From: Hyparrhenia diplandra
Lineage: Eukaryota; Streptophyta; Magnoliopsida; Poales; Poaceae
Length of the DNA: 64,000 nucleotides
NCBI GenBank assembly: GCA_015847255.1
Contig: JADLZK010012349.1
Location: forward strand, 1-64,000
Direction of reading: 5' to 3'
Below the pieces are notes generated by a model. That model saw nothing but the letters and a program-made list of their open reading frames with translations, made no database searches and had not been told where the DNA came from. Below are positions 25,090 to 38,063 of this stretch, in pieces; the stretch's first letter is position 1, and each line of letters starts with the position of its first letter. Made by a program: the position numbers and the translations under genes.

Positions 25090-27479
25090 CGCCGCCGCTG
25101 GCTGTTAGTGCTGTCCCCAAAAACCAACTTCGGGGTCAAACCCTACCTTTCGATCCCGCCGGAGAAGAAGAGAAAGAACCTAACGAACAAAACCACAGGT
25201 GGACGGATAATTCCGGTCAGTAAGACTGCCGCATCTAGGAAATTCTCAACCAAATCAACTGGATAGGGAGGATGGAAGAATGAGAGTGATTTGGGTTTGG
25301 TTTTGCTCACAGCGAAAAGGATAAATTCGCAGTCCCGCGCGTCGACGCGCCCTACCCCGCCGCTGCGGGATCGACGCCGGCCTCCACGCTCGCTAGTCAC
25401 CCGCCCGTCTCACCTGCCTGCGGCGTCTCCGGCCGTCGTCGAGGCACGTACCACGGCGCCGCTGAACTGAACCGGCCGAGCAAAACGTCGGCCTGGGGAT
25501 CCTTTCCCGGTTGGTTAGGGTTGGCGTTGGCCCATGGGCCTAATTTAGCTACCCTCGGATGCGGGCTTGCAGCCCAGCACCAGTAAAACAGAAGCTACTT
25601 CCATTGCTGCTGTTGCTCACGTTCATCGAATTGGACGTGTGGTTTGGTGGATTTTTGAGTTACTCTTTTGAAGTGCAACTCATTTACAAAAAAATGATTT
25701 GTTATGTGTGAAGTATATTCACTCATTTTTGGCGTACCATTCTGATTCAAGAAATTTGTTCCAATGTAAACTACCTACTATTTATTGACACCATGAATTG
25801 GAGCTTAATCTAAACTACCGTGATATTTGTTGGCACTACGAACTGAATTGAAAATACAACAAAATAGGTTGGATTTTCAATCTAAACTTCCGTGATATTT
25901 GTTGGCACTACGAATGTCGGTCAAAAACGTTGCCAAACATGAACGCCTGATTTTGTTATCCTCCCTCTTGGGGACATGCGGCGCTGTCATAGTTTGTTGT
26001 CAGCACAGTTCGGAAAGTAGGAACAGCACAGCAAACATAAAAGATCATATCGACAGATAGAACGCTAAGTACCCCACAAGCTTATCAAGATGACCAAAAA
26101 CATGATGGATCATCACTCGTCAGAATTCAGGCATGTAATTTCACATTGTTGCTCAAGCACGCAGCATCATCCATATTTCCTCAGGCTCAGGAAAACCAAT
26201 TTACCCGATTCATCTGTTCTTTTTATTAGCACCCAAAAAAATTATATCAGCAGCATAACAGGCACACTTCAGGAAAGGATAACGACAGAAGCGATGAAAC
26301 ATTACTTTGCAAGCACGCTGTTCATGGAAAAAATTATTGATGATCACTCTTCAGGCAACAAGCACATCATTTCATACAACATTCAAGCGCACAACCACAT
26401 TATAAACCGATAGGAAGGTAAAATTTCCCCAGCATCATCCACATTTTCTTAAGTTTCAGGAAACCAAGCCAAATCTTACCAGTTCATCTATTTCTCCTAA
26501 GCAGCACCCCCTTTCATACGATAAGATCAAAAAGAAAAGAAGTTACAGCAATGGAAACATATGAGCAAGAAGTTTGGCCACCTCAGCCACCACCAAGACC
26601 AGCTGCAGCTCATAGACATACCTAAGGTGCCCTCCGCTTGCAACAGTAACAACAGTGCATCTGAAGACCAAAACAAGAGCATCACTGCACCTTTTTAAAC
26701 AGATAAAAAACACTAAACAGAGCACACAAGTAATGAAGGGTAAATAGGACCAAACCAACAGAGAAAACTATAGCTTCTCAGCTTCCCAATAGGCAAATCA
26801 ATACGTACACCTGGATTAATTAGACCATAGTCACACAAACTTTGTATTGCCTCTCATAAAAAGGGAACATTATTATCCATAAACAAGCAAATAATAAGAT
26901 CAGTTTTCAAGGTGTCATAACACAACCAGCACTTTCAAAACCGCACCAGAAACCTGGCCGCCTTCCTTCGCATTAGCACTTGGTCACCGCCAGTGTTCTA
27001 AGCCTTCTGTCCAAAGGCAATGAAAACTCAATCAGTAGAAATTGCCAAAATACCCCAGCAATTTCATGATAATCATGTGACATAAAGTAACCATATCTGC
27101 CTTATAAAATATATAAAAATAAAATAAAAGGCCGGACACAGCAAGAGCATCAGAATAGAATTCCATCGAGGGCTTTGCAGTGTGCAAACCATTATAAGCT
27201 GCAATAAAATAAAAAAATCTGTCAGTAATAGCATACATAAAGCAAACATAGCATATAACAGTCTGATGTCATGCCAAATATAAGACAGAAATGAGAAAAA
27301 ACATCAGTTGGATACTTGGTTATGTTATGACTATGACAAGTGTTCCTAGAGAAATCAGCTTGAAGTAACAGAAGGAACTAATTTGTATACTATGCCCACA
27401 CACCAGTAGCTAATATTCAGTTTATCGAATGCATACCTTCTAAAAAGGTACTCTGACACTTTGTTATCTACTCTGCAAC
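25090..27479. other. CCCH gene upstream region and RH42 3' flank
   Basis: The left part (about 25090-25450) is GC-rich and probably holds the 5' UTR and promoter of the minus-strand CCCH gene. The right part should contain the RH42 3' UTR. Between 26090 and 26520 two stretches look like diverged copies of each other, sharing CAGCATCATCCA, CAGGAAA and CAGTTCATC/GATTCATCT-like blocks about 310-340 bp apart. No further gene recognised. Confidence 0.45.
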
Positions 27480-30400
27480 TCAAATAACAGAATATTTTCC
27501 AGTTTGAGCAGATCCAGGAAGATTTAGAGCCTGGTTGGCACAATCCTCGAGGACACGTTTCAGTTCTGCTTTCGCCTTCTTCACAGACGACTCTGTCGGG
27601 CCCTCAATAAACAGGTAGAGCTTGCGCTCATTTGCACCAACAATTTTTCCTTGAGGAATATATGTTCCCCTTGTAGTGATAGCAGCACCAGTCCAGTCCT
27701 GAATAGGGGCTAGTGTCTCTTTGTGAGTGATCCTCCAACGGGCATTCTGTGGGAAATCATTGATCTCAAGTTCCGCCTCATAGTGTTCTGGAACCGCATG
27801 GGCCTGTATCCTTGCCAGATTTTGTTGTAAGTTCATTGCAGCCTGAAGTGCCCGAGCAGTGGCCTCATCATTTTGTTGGCTTGTTGCTGCGAGTAAAGGA
27901 ATCAAGGGGACTGCCGCAGATCCTGGTATTTGCTGATTAGCAACATTAGCAGCCTTGTTTGCAACCATAGCAGCAGCCGCTTGAGCATTGGCAATAGCTT
28001 GTGCTGCCATGTCACCTCCTGCCTTACGCACTCCCCCTTCCTCATCAGAATCTGAATCTGACTTGTCCTCCTCATATCCATATTCCCTTGCCTGAGCCTT
28101 CTTTGCAGTCTTCCGTGCTTCATCCTCTTCCTCATTAAACTTAAAACCACTACCACCATAGCCTGTACCATGGGCCTGTTCTGTTCCCTGTTTCACCTTA
28201 GCCATAAATCTGTCAGCCAGGGCTTTTAGGTCCTGTGGAACAGCCTGTTCAGAGAGCTCCAGAGCCTTAACAAGGTCTGGTGCATACCGCTCCTCGTCCT
28301 CAGAAATAAAAGTCACGGCAAAGCCCTTTCTACCAGCACGCCCTGTTCTACCAACACGATGGACATAGTCCTCATAATGGTTAGGGACATCATAATTGAT
28401 AACCAGTTCAAGTTCTTTTACATCTAAACCTCTAGCAGCAACACTAGTAGCAATCAGCAAGCTGCAGACGTTGCTCTTGAAATCAGCAATAGTTGATTCG
28501 CGGTCAGTCTGATCTTTGCCACCATGAAGGGACAGACATGGATACCCATGCTGGAACAACTCTTTGAGTAGAGAATCACATTTATCTTGTGAGTGAACAA
28601 AAACAAGGATTTTTCCCTTGACATACCATTCACCAAGCAGCTCTAACAGCCTGAAGAACCTCTCGGTGTCTGGTCGCACCTCGACCAGTTGTGTGATATC
28701 TTTGTTCACGACACTCCTCCCACCCACTTGAATTTCAACAGGCTTAGTAAGCACCTTGCGTGCCAGTATCTCCACCTGCCGTGGAAATGTAGCAGAAAAG
28801 AGCACCGTCTGCCTATCTGGCCGCGTATTCTGAACTATACGAGTAATCTGAGGCTCAAAACCCATGTCAAACATCCTATCAGCTTCATCCATCACCAAGA
28901 AAGTCACTCTCCGAAGGTTAGTTATTTTCCCACTGCTAGTGCAAAGGATATCAATCATCCTTCCTGGTGTACAAACAACAATTTCAGCACCCCTCTTCAA
29001 TTCACTGATCTGCTGCGCAACTCCTGAGCCTCCATAGATTGCAACACAGTTGATGCCAAGCACCTTAGAGAACTTCTTAATGTCTGAATGTATCTGCACC
29101 ACAAGCTCTCTAGTAGGAGCCATAATGAGGCCAATAGGGCCATCTCCAGGGACAACAGGGGGCTGATCTTTAACATGCCTCAGCATTGGGAGGACAAATG
29201 CCAGAGTCTTGCCAGATCCAGTTTTTGCGATGCCGATACAATCACGCCCACTCATTATGATCGGCAAAGCCTGTGTCTGTATAGGCATCGGTTTCTCAAA
29301 ACCAAGCTTCTTGATGGTGTCAAGGAGCTTGCTTGTCAGCCCACTCTGCACCCATGTTTTTATTGGCTTGGGCACATCTTTCCCATGCACCTTGAGCTCC
29401 AACTGCTTCCGGTAGTCTACCACTTCCTCGGAAGTCATCTTGGAGATGTCCTTCACCTCAATATAGAAATTCTTCCGGAACGGTTGGTAGTCAATCTTGA
29501 ATGGTCAACAATTGCCAACTTCTCGGCCTTTGTCTTCTTGACACGCTTTATGAATTCCTCATCATCCTCATCATCCTCTCCAGCCCCATCCCCATCAGCG
29601 TCATCATAATCCGAGTCTGAGTCATCCCCTTGCATAATTCTCCCCATCGCCTTCTTTGGCCCTTTCTTATCCCCATTACTAACGACATCCTTTGAGCTCT
29701 TACCATTCTTGTCATCTGCACCTGCAGCAGGAGCTGTATCCATTGCTGCTGCTGCACTCTCCAGCTTGGCAACCTCTGGCAGCACCATGGAATTCATGAA
29801 GGCATCGAGCGGATCAATCTCGTCCTCCTCCATCCCAGCACCACCATTAGCATCGCCATCCCCATTGGGCAAATCCACATCCATGTCACCACTACCACCA
29901 TTCTCCTCATCCTTCTCGCCATCCTCCTTTTCCCCTTCCTCATCAGACTCCTCGCCGTCCAAGGTCCACTTCTTCCCCGCTGCCTTGGCAACGCCATCAG
30001 CCTCAGCCGCCGCCGCAGCGGAAGCGCCACCGGCACCGCCGACATCCTGCTTCTCCTGCTCGCGACGCTTCTCCTGCCACTCCTTGACGCGGCGGCGCCG
30101 GCGCTCCATCTCGTCATCGAGGCGCTGCTGCTCGGCCTCCATGTCCTCCTCCTTCTTCCGCTGGCGCCGACGCTCCGCCTCCTCGGCGTCCACCTCCTCC
30201 TCCTCCTCCCCTCCCGGGACGCCGGCTCCAGCTCCGGCTCCGGGTCCCGGTGGTGGTGGTGGTGGTGCGAGGACCGGCGGCGGCGCTTGCGGTCCCGGTC
30301 CTCGTCCTCGTCGCCATCCGCATCGCCGCGCCGCCTGGACCTCTCCCGCTCCTCACGGTCCCTCTCCTCGCGCCGTCGCGCCCGCTCCTTCTCTTTCTCC

Positions 30401-30651
30401 CGTTCCCGCTCCTCCCGCTCCCGCGCCTTCCGCTCCTCCTTCCGCTCCTCGCGATCCCGGTCCTTGTCACGGTGGTGGCGGTCCCGCTCCCGCTCCCGGT
30501 CGCCGTCGTCGCGGTGGTGGCGCGAGGAGGACCGCTCGCGCTCGCGGTCCCGGTCCCGCTCCTTGTCGCGGTGGTGGCGAGACGAGGAGCGGTCCTTGTC
30601 GCGGTGGTGGTGGTGCTTGGAGGTGGAGCGCTCGTCGTCGCCGGAGCCCAT
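27480..30651 (-). CDS. DEAD-box ATP-dependent RNA helicase 42 (Prp5/DDX46 type), two frame breaks
   Basis: A nuclear RNA helicase of the Prp5/DDX46 class, which acts on the U2 snRNP in pre-spliceosome assembly. Start ATG at 30651, stop at 27480, no intron, about 1,057 residues, near the size I recall for plant RH42. The N-terminus (about 1-135) is an RS/RD/RE-rich low-complexity tract, then a charged coiled segment and an acidic linker. The core shows AKTGSGKT (motif I, about residue 476), APTREL (Ia), TPGRMID (Ib), DEAD (28878-28889), SAT (III), LVFVHS (IV), TSVAARGLDV (V) and HRVGRTGR (VI). A KH-like C-terminal region follows and the protein ends GKYSVI. Frame breaks lie at about 30208-30211 (G-run one base short, start of the acidic coil) and 29497 (AAA reduced to AA, at VDHS just before the helicase core). 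Three open frames overlap accordingly. Confidence 0.92.
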
Positions 30652-31564
30652 GGCAGCAGCGGCGGCGGCCGGCGGCGAGCGGATCGGGATGGCGCAAACC
30701 CTAGCCCAGGATGTGGTGGTGGGGATTTTTTTTTTTCGTGATGTGATTTTTTGCCTCCGCTAGTGTTACGCCTTTTTTTCTTAGCGATAAATATTGTGCG
30801 GAAAGTCGGCGTGGGCTTCGCCGACTTCGGTACCTGCGGCCTTCCCTTGTGTGTGTGCCGGCTGCTTTATTTGTCAGGTTCCGAAAGTTTTCTGAATCTG
30901 AACACGATTCAGAACAAACAACTCGGCCGTATTCGTTTCTAGGTCGGGTTTCATATAGTGAACCAAAATGTGACGTTACTGCTATAGCAATGATGGTAAT
31001 GTGCTTTGGTCTCAAATTTTTCAATGGAGTATGTGCTTTGGTCTCAAATTTTTCAATGGAGTAAATTTCATATTTTACTACTTTGGTGACGAATTTTTAT
31101 TAAAAAGGACATTCAAAATGAGGTCATCTTTATCTTAAATTTGGCAAGCCAGGTGGTTGGCCATGAGACTTCCACAGCTCCCATCAATGCTTCTTTGGTG
31201 CAAATGGGCAATGAACAAACCTGACCAGTAGCTCCAAATGACATCCAGGAAATGTTGTGGCACACACTATGGTGCAGTGAACCAATAGTTTGATGCTTTG
31301 GCACACATCGTGCATGTGATCTCACCCTGGATATTTCTTTGTAGCATGGTTTTTGTGTTTAGGTGATCCACAAAAATGAGCCATGCAAAAAATGGGGCCT
31401 TGATTTCAAAAAAAAAAAAAAAAAACTAGAACACTAGGTGTGCCTCAATGTTTGTAAAAGCATGAGAGTAAAATCGATGAGATGTATACTTAGAACCCCA
31501 CACTGGTTTTCACTGATCTATAGTATCTGAATCATATGGTATTGCCTATAGTTGTGCTTGCATA
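30652..31564. other. RH42 upstream region
   Basis: Holds the probable 5' UTR and promoter of the minus-strand RH42 gene in the first few hundred bases. A 32-bp tandem duplication lies inside. An 18-base A-run at about 31408-31425 could be an old poly(A) tail. Confidence 0.45.
30999..31062. repeat. Perfect 32-bp tandem duplication
   Basis: The 32-bp unit starting ATGTGCTTTGGTCTC occurs at 30999-31030 and identically at 31031-31062, about 350-410 bp upstream of the RH42 start codon. Identity implies a recent event or an assembly artefact. Confidence 0.92.
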
Positions 31565-32130
31565 CCCTCTAGTTCTTCAAGTGCTTGGTTGGATGGTGGC
31601 AACATGAAGAGGGGTTGTCCAGATCCTCATCCTCCATGACTTCAAGGACACAGATGCCATCTTTTATAGCAAACGAGACCAATCTTGGGTATTTAAGAGC
31701 CAAAACATCATCTAACCATAAATCATCCCAAAAGCACACTAAGGCTCCATCACCCAACTTAGATTTGGTCATCGATTTGAAGAGAACATTCAAACACAAC
31801 ACATCCTTCCACCCAAATGATCATGCTTCTCTTGCTACATGAGGCACTTTATTAGTGTAGTATTTATCCCAGACCAAGTGTACCCATGGAATGTCTTCGT
31901 GGTTGTAGAACTTACTCAAGTGTTTCACGAGTACACCATCGTTATGTAGTCTTAGGTTAACAATTCCAAGACCCCCTTATCTTTTAGCGTCATAACCGTT
32001 TGTCAAGCAACCAGTTAAACATGCCAGGTTTTGTGGTGGCATTAGTAATTGTAAATTGGCCATTCGACTTTGAAAAGAGAAAAATAGGTTGATGGCTCTG
32101 CAGAGCTTTCTTCCATGCAATTAGGATTCA
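31565..32130 (-). mobile_element. LINE reverse-transcriptase relic
   Basis: On the minus strand the conceptual translation contains KDKGGLGIVNLRLHNDG followed by LVKHLSKFYN, then LGDGALVCFWDDLWLDD and ALKYPRLVSFA. These are typical of the region after the reverse-transcriptase domain in plant L1-type LINEs. Stops and frame changes interrupt it. The 5' and 3' ends of the element are missing. Confidence 0.8.
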
Positions 32131-35100
32131 AGTTGTCAGTTGGACTCCAGATCCGTCAAGGGATTTCCAGCATGTTATGATCGTCAATGGATTATCATTT
32201 ACAAGTTGAGATTGAAACTCAATCTTGTTTCTCATTCCCACCAACAAGGTTATATAATTCACTTAATCAATTTAAAGATAGACCTGGTTTTGGAAGAGAA
32301 GATTAAATCATCAAAGGAGAAGATTGAGTAAAGGGGAAGAGGAGACTAGATTGTCAAAGGAGAAGATGCGAGTAAAGGGGTGCCATGACTAAAGCATTCA
32401 AAGTTGGACATTGGAGATTCAAAAGACCTGGGAATTTGTTATTTACGTGGTTGAGATGAACATCATCAATCCACTTCTACCAATGAACCATACTACTACA
32501 CATACAAGAAATCATGACATCTAGTTGCCAAATGTCTAGATTCCTAGGGATGCACCATGAAGTTTTGTGAATTTACGGTCCATGGTTTAGGGTTATCATA
32601 TTTAGTTGCCAAATGTCTAAAGCCAAATTCCGTGACATCTAGTTATCAAGAAGACTCTGCCCAATTAAACCAACCAAAGGCAACCCAAAGCAAGACTTTG
32701 CTAAGACCATTTCTATCCAAACTGCTACTATACTCACTAGCATATTTGCTAGTCAATTATTCATCTATATAGTTGAGCTAATTTAATGAAATATTTATTT
32801 CTTAGTTCCTAAAAAAACTTATTCTTTATCTTTGTCGGGTTTCTATTAATTAAATTAAAAAAAATTAATTGAAAAATAGTACTATTTTTTTTTTTTTTGA
32901 GAAATGAACTGAAGCATACTATTTTTTTGCAGTAAGTGTCTCGTGCGTTTAATTCGAGGCCCGCTGATCCAAGTGTACCAGTTAGACTTTTTTTAGGCCC
33001 AACTTTTGTAGTCGGTGGTAATTCGGGCCGGTTGTCATTTAGGCTCGGGCCCGCTTTGTGAAAGGCCGTCAAATGGCCGAAGAAAGCGCCGAAGCCCAGT
33101 TAGTTTTTTTTACATGGAAGCCCAGTTGGCTTTGTTTAAGGCCTTTGTGCCTAACCAGGCCAGGCCCCCTGGTGCGACGGTCAGTCCTTTGAAAAGGCCC
33201 CACAAAATTGCAATCTGGAACCTTTTTATGATGCCTGAGAGAAATGTCATCAAGGTTAAAACAGTCCACATGAAACACTAGTTAGGTAGAATTTTTAGGG
33301 TAAAAAATGGTTATCCTTAGCAATGACGATGAGTCCACCAAATCGATGGCTATATGTTATTTGTGTTTCTATATGAATATGATCTACCTATTTTCTATTG
33401 TTATGTGCCTCGTGAAGTTATATATGTAGATGCTTCAAAAATATGAGTGTCAATTCAATAATAGTAAGACATACTGTACATATATATGTCAATGCATTTT
33501 TTTTGCAAGGATTACATGACACAATAGCATCGATCGTCTCTAGATCTGGTGCGAGTGTGGTATAAACCCCTTGCGTTGAGCACAGTGCTTAAACGAATTA
33601 CAATAATCCAAAGTCAACTCTGCATTCAGCATGAACAGTGCTACTTGTTCGATCTAGTTTATTCTTGGGGCATGTCTTCTTCGTTTCCTCACCTTTCACA
33701 CTCCAAGGACGACATCTCATGGTCATGGAGTACGTGTCGACTTGACTGATCAATAAACATTTTTTTTCGATCCAGGGAGAGAGAGATCTAATGCGTCATG
33801 AACAGTAATCTCGATCGACGATTCTCGCCGATTTCTGTGCACTTCTCCATTACAGGATGGATGGTCAAGGAGTAGAATACAGTATTGTTGTTGGTAGTGA
33901 CAATGCAAGTTGATGGAGAGACAAAGATCCAGAGGTAGCCCTAGTTTTAAATAACGACATCACGTGAGCTCTGATCAATGCTCGTGCATGGATCCACAAA
34001 TCCTTTTGGTCAAAGTAAAACCTAGCCAGTAGCCGACTCTCCTCCTACACATATAGTACAGAAAGGCATTATGCCTTTCTTCGATCTCTTCCCTTATTTT
34101 AATACGTACTCCATGAATATCTAATATTATCATATCATATAATGTAATGCCCTAACCTAGGTAGATTCCTCTCGAGGTTGCCATTCTCTCTCTCTCTCAC
34201 ACACACACACACATGCGCAAACGCACTATAGTACAGTCTACAGTACTACTAGCAGCTAGCGATCGATCAGTGAAGTCTCCATCCTCTGGCTGTGCAGCGG
34301 TCAGCGTGCAGCTGCCCTACCAAACCAAACCTTCCTTGCTTCTAGGCTCAAATGTCTCTATGCCTTTGTCGATTGTATATTTCAGGACAGAGAAGAGGCC
34401 GGATCGGACAGAACAGAAGGGTGTGTGTGGCATGAGCAGTACTACTAGTATTATTGCTAATCAGTCCGCATTAGGTTAATCATCGGAGGCAGCAAAAGCT
34501 AGGGCAGGCACCACATGAATGAAGATGGGACCTTCCTCTCCTCGGAATTGAAGAGTTGACATTGGTCCATGCATCATGCACTACAGTGCGAATAATGGAT
34601 GTATGTGAGGGACCTCTCGATCAGGGCCTGTCAGACTGGCCGCCTCGCTCTTCACACTACCGCACACAACAAGACAAGAGAGGTAGAATGATAGATCAAA
34701 AAAGTATCACTCATGACCTGAAAAAGTTAGGAGATCAAACAATCAACTCCCCAAATTACTGTGTGCGTAGATCAGAGAGTATCTTTTATTTTGTTCTTAT
34801 GTGTTAAATAATGCTTCTTGTTTTTAAAGTATCCTTGCTTAACTTTGGGCATTTTCCATCGTCTTGGTTAGGCCCTACAGCATGCCATGCATTTTCTTTC
34901 TCTTCTTACTGTTGAACAAATTTTGTTCTATTGGAACATTATTCTTTTCCCTTCTTGGTGGAACATTTTTTCCCAAGTTGAAAGGTGATGGATGCCTCAA
35001 CAACACAACAACAGAGAAAAAATGTTCCTACATACAAAGAAGAAGAACAAATGGTCTAGCTGAAAGATAGGGGTGTGCGACAATATGACTTCTATCATGT

Positions 35101-35978
35101 TGGGGTGGGGGTTGCGGTGACGATGGCATATGAAGCATTCTAAATCGTTCTCCACCCATCTTAGATAGACATCAGTAATCAATCAATGTTTGTAGCCAGT
35201 GATCTTCAATTTCACTCCAAACCGGCCCTCCACGGCGGAGGAGTTCCATCAAGTTTCAGAGTTTCTAGATCACGCCTCTATCAAAATAAACTAGGAGAAG
35301 CTTTCAACTCCATGTAGTTGTGACTCCATATATAAAGTTCAAAAAATATGAAGTAGCTAGAGTGGTCTCAAACATACGCTTTCACCCACAGCTTGAAGCA
35401 AATAGTATGGAGTCCCAACTCCCAAGCATATATGTAGCACCTCTCTTGGTGCACATCATGTATATTTTTCTGCAAACAAAAGAATTAGGACCACTTCGAA
35501 ACATGATTTTTCTCTCTCTCTCTCTCTGAATTCTACGTTTTTCCCATGAAACTAACCGGCTTCTTTAAATTTCTGCACGATTCCTGAAAAAATCAATCCT
35601 AGGTTTGAAATGGGCCGGCCTAAAACTTCTCGTTTTCATCTGCTGGGAAATGTTTTCGGTGACAGATGAACCAAAAAAAAAAAACATATCATCGCCGCCG
35701 ATGCACTGCAAATGATCTCGCGCATCAAACTCGAGAGCCCCCTACATGCAAATTCTAAAGCTGCCTGGTTGTAGCTTTGAGAAGCGAGAAGTCAAAAGGT
35801 GACAACTGCAAGAATATGCCCTTGTTCTAGACCACGTACACGGCCGCCCCGCCCGGGGAGTTGATCGAGCCAAGTACTAGTACGTTGGAGCCAGTGTTAA
35901 CAAGCAGGGACAAATAAAACACACTTACAGCAAGCCCTAGAACAGTCGATCGTTAGCATCTAGTGATAATAAAGTATA
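32131..35978. other. Intergenic, nothing recognised
   Basis: About 3.8 kb with no recognised gene. It holds short simple runs, such as CT-rich and AC-rich tracts near 34183-34212 and a (TC)n tract near 35511-35527. The patch at 33000-33230 is rich in GGCC-type words but has no coding signature. Confidence 0.45.
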
Positions 35979-36208
35979 CTCCCTCTGTCCCATAGAGTTT
36001 GTCGTTTTTGACTTTTAAACTCATGTTTCAGTCTTATTCAAAATATTTATACAAATAATAAAATAAATTAATCAATATTCAAGTATCTTTATTGATAAAG
36101 TAAGTTATAAAAAAAATAAATTATATTTGTAAAAAAATTTGAATAAGCGAATGAAAAAAAATAATGGCGCGGAATCAGGGGTGACAAACTTAATGGGGAC
36201 GGAGGGAG
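35979..36208. mobile_element. Stowaway MITE
   Basis: About 230 bp starting CTCCCTCTGTCCC and ending with the complement of CTCCCTCCGTCCCCAT, flanked by TA (35977-35978 and 36209-36210). Non-coding. Confidence 0.9.
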
Positions 36209-36672
36209 TACATACAGTGGCAGGACAGGACAGAGAGCATAGGATTAGCATAAGCATTTCGAATCATCTGAATCCTGACCGCCCCCGGCCTCACGTGCCC
36301 TGCGCTGCCGACAGTAATTTACTACTAGGCAAAGCTAGGGTTTGGGCGACGTGCGTGCGTGCTTAGTTTACGAGGAGCACTGACAAATCGACCCTGAAGT
36401 TGCGGTGTCAGCGAGGGCTTCAAGAAGACGAACGAAGGTCAGCAGCTGCTGCTGGTGCGTGCAGCCCAGCCCAAGCCCCAGCCCGGCCGGTCATGCTGCC
36501 TGCAGCTGCAGGCTGCTGTGGCATGGACGAGGAGGGAAGCCCGCCGGCGCGGTTCCCGAGGCGGCTGGCTGGACCGCCATTAATTCCATGGAAGACTTTA
36601 AGCTTGGACGAGAGAGATGGAGATGCCGTCCGCACCGCGTCCGTGGTCTCTCTTCCATGCATGTCAGACTCA

Positions 36673-37188
36673 CGCCTTGTTTAGATGGCTAAAAATTATA
36701 ACCGAATGTCACATCATACACTATAGCGGCGTTTTCGTTTGTTAGTGGTAAATATTATCCTACCATGGCGTAACTAGGCTCAAAAGAATCGATCCGCAAT
36801 GTACATCTAAACTGTGTAATTAGTTATTTTTTTTTACCTACATTTAATACTCCAAACATATATCTTTTTGGTGTATTTAATGTGATGTGATGGAGAGAGT
36901 GGAAAAAGATTAGAAATTTTAGCCATCTAAGGCTGTGTTTAGTTGGTACTACAGGAACCCAAAAAGTGCTACAGTTGCCCGTCACATCAAATCTTTTAAC
37001 GTATTTTTAAAAGTATTAAATGTAGGTAAATAAAAAAAACTGATTATACAGTTTGGTTGAAAAGTCTTGGGACGAATCTTTTAAGCCTAGTTAGTCCATG
37101 GTTGGACAATAATTATCAAATACAAAGAAAACCGATCTGATAGCCCAACCCAAAATATTTCACCAACTAAACACCCCTAAACAAGGCG
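36673..37188. mobile_element. PIF/Harbinger-like MITE carrying a nested MITE
   Basis: The outer element begins CGCCTTGTTTAGATGGCT at 36673. Its matching right arm, AGCCATCTAAACAAGGCG, is split: AGCCATCTAA lies at 36921-36930 and ACAAGGCG at 37181-37188. Removing the inner element (36931-37177) and one TAA rejoins a perfect 18-bp inverted repeat. The interior carries the family words TACATCTAAACTGTG and TCCTACCATGG. Confidence 0.88.
36931..37177. mobile_element. Inner PIF/Harbinger-like MITE with TAA target duplication
   Basis: A 247-bp element from GGCTGTGTTTAGTTGG to CCAACTAAACACCCC, flanked by TAA at 36928-36930 and 37178-37180. A 3-bp TWA duplication is characteristic of PIF/Harbinger (Tourist) elements. 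It landed inside the right terminal repeat of the outer element. Related to 16792-17026. Confidence 0.88.
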
Positions 37189-37288
37189 GCACATCTCGAT
37201 CAGCTGCATGCTGTCGTTTCTGCTGCTTGTGTTTCCAAAGATGACGGGATTGGATTACCCTCTGCTCCATCCAAATGACCTGTGACTA

Positions 37289-37538
37289 GGCTTGTCTAGT
37301 TCCCTCTCCAACTTTTAAGTTTTTCCACTTTGTCTACATCACATCACATGCAAGGGAGAGTAAATTTAAATAAAAAATAATTAATTACACAGTTTAGTTA
37401 TAAATCATAAGATAAATCTTTTGAGCCTAGTTAGTCCATGATTCGACAATATTTATCAAATACAAACGAAAGTACTACAAGTGCTACAGGAGTTCAAATT
37501 CTAACATTCTAACTTCCCACCACCAACTAGACAAGGCC
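37289..37538. mobile_element. PIF/Harbinger-like MITE with CTA target duplication
   Basis: A 250-bp element from GGCTTGTCTAGTT to AACTAGACAAGGCCC or near it, flanked by CTA at 37286-37288 and 37539-37541. Shares interior words with its neighbours (AGCCTAGTTAGTCCATG). Confidence 0.85.
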
Positions 37539-37559
37539 CTAGGTTGACAGACTCAACAC

Positions 37560-38053
37560 AAAGGACATGCTTCAAAGAAGACACATTCACTTCCAAGGTA
37601 CAACAGCACTGTGTGATGTGTCCATCCGGGCACTTGGAAGACATTGATCATCTATTTTTTTAATGCAATTTTGCCAAGGAATGTTGGCAAAAAATTGGAA
37701 TCGACTGGAATAATTCTATTAGCATCCCTGACGGTACTTGACTGCCCGAGGTACCCATTCTATTCGGTTTCGATGAAGTCATCGACGGCATGGGGGCTGT
37801 GGAAGCTTAGGAGCGACAAGGTTTTCGATTGAAGAGAGCCGAGCCCGGCTCTTTGGTTTACAAATTTCAAATCCCAACGTTTACTCCAATCTTTAGATTT
37901 AAAGATGGCTTAAGGTCATCCTTTTATGTTTGGCTTGATGCCTTGGTTAATTCCCTGTATGTATCTCTCTGTAACTCTTATTTAAATTTTAATGAAAATG
38001 CCTTTTTTTGTGGGGATCTCCCCACGGTCTTTTGTCAAAAAAAAAAAAAAAAA
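37560..38053 (+). mobile_element. 5'-truncated LINE, 3' end with poly(A)
   Basis: Near 37600-37700 the translation reads TTALCDV, then after a frame change CPSGHLEDIDHLFF and CNFAKECWQKIG. The Cys/His pattern is the zinc-binding zf-RVT module at the C-terminus of L1-type LINE ORF2. After a 3' UTR-like stretch, it ends CTTTTGTC followed by an A-run to about 38053. The 5' part is missing, as is common for target-primed insertions, and stops and frame changes break the frame. Confidence 0.8.
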
Positions 38054-38063
38054 CTAGACAAGT

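Noticed and set aside
29709..30763. Long plus-strand open frames with Ser/Arg/Pro-rich text
   Set aside because: Antisense of the low-complexity RH42 N-terminus; no independent evidence.
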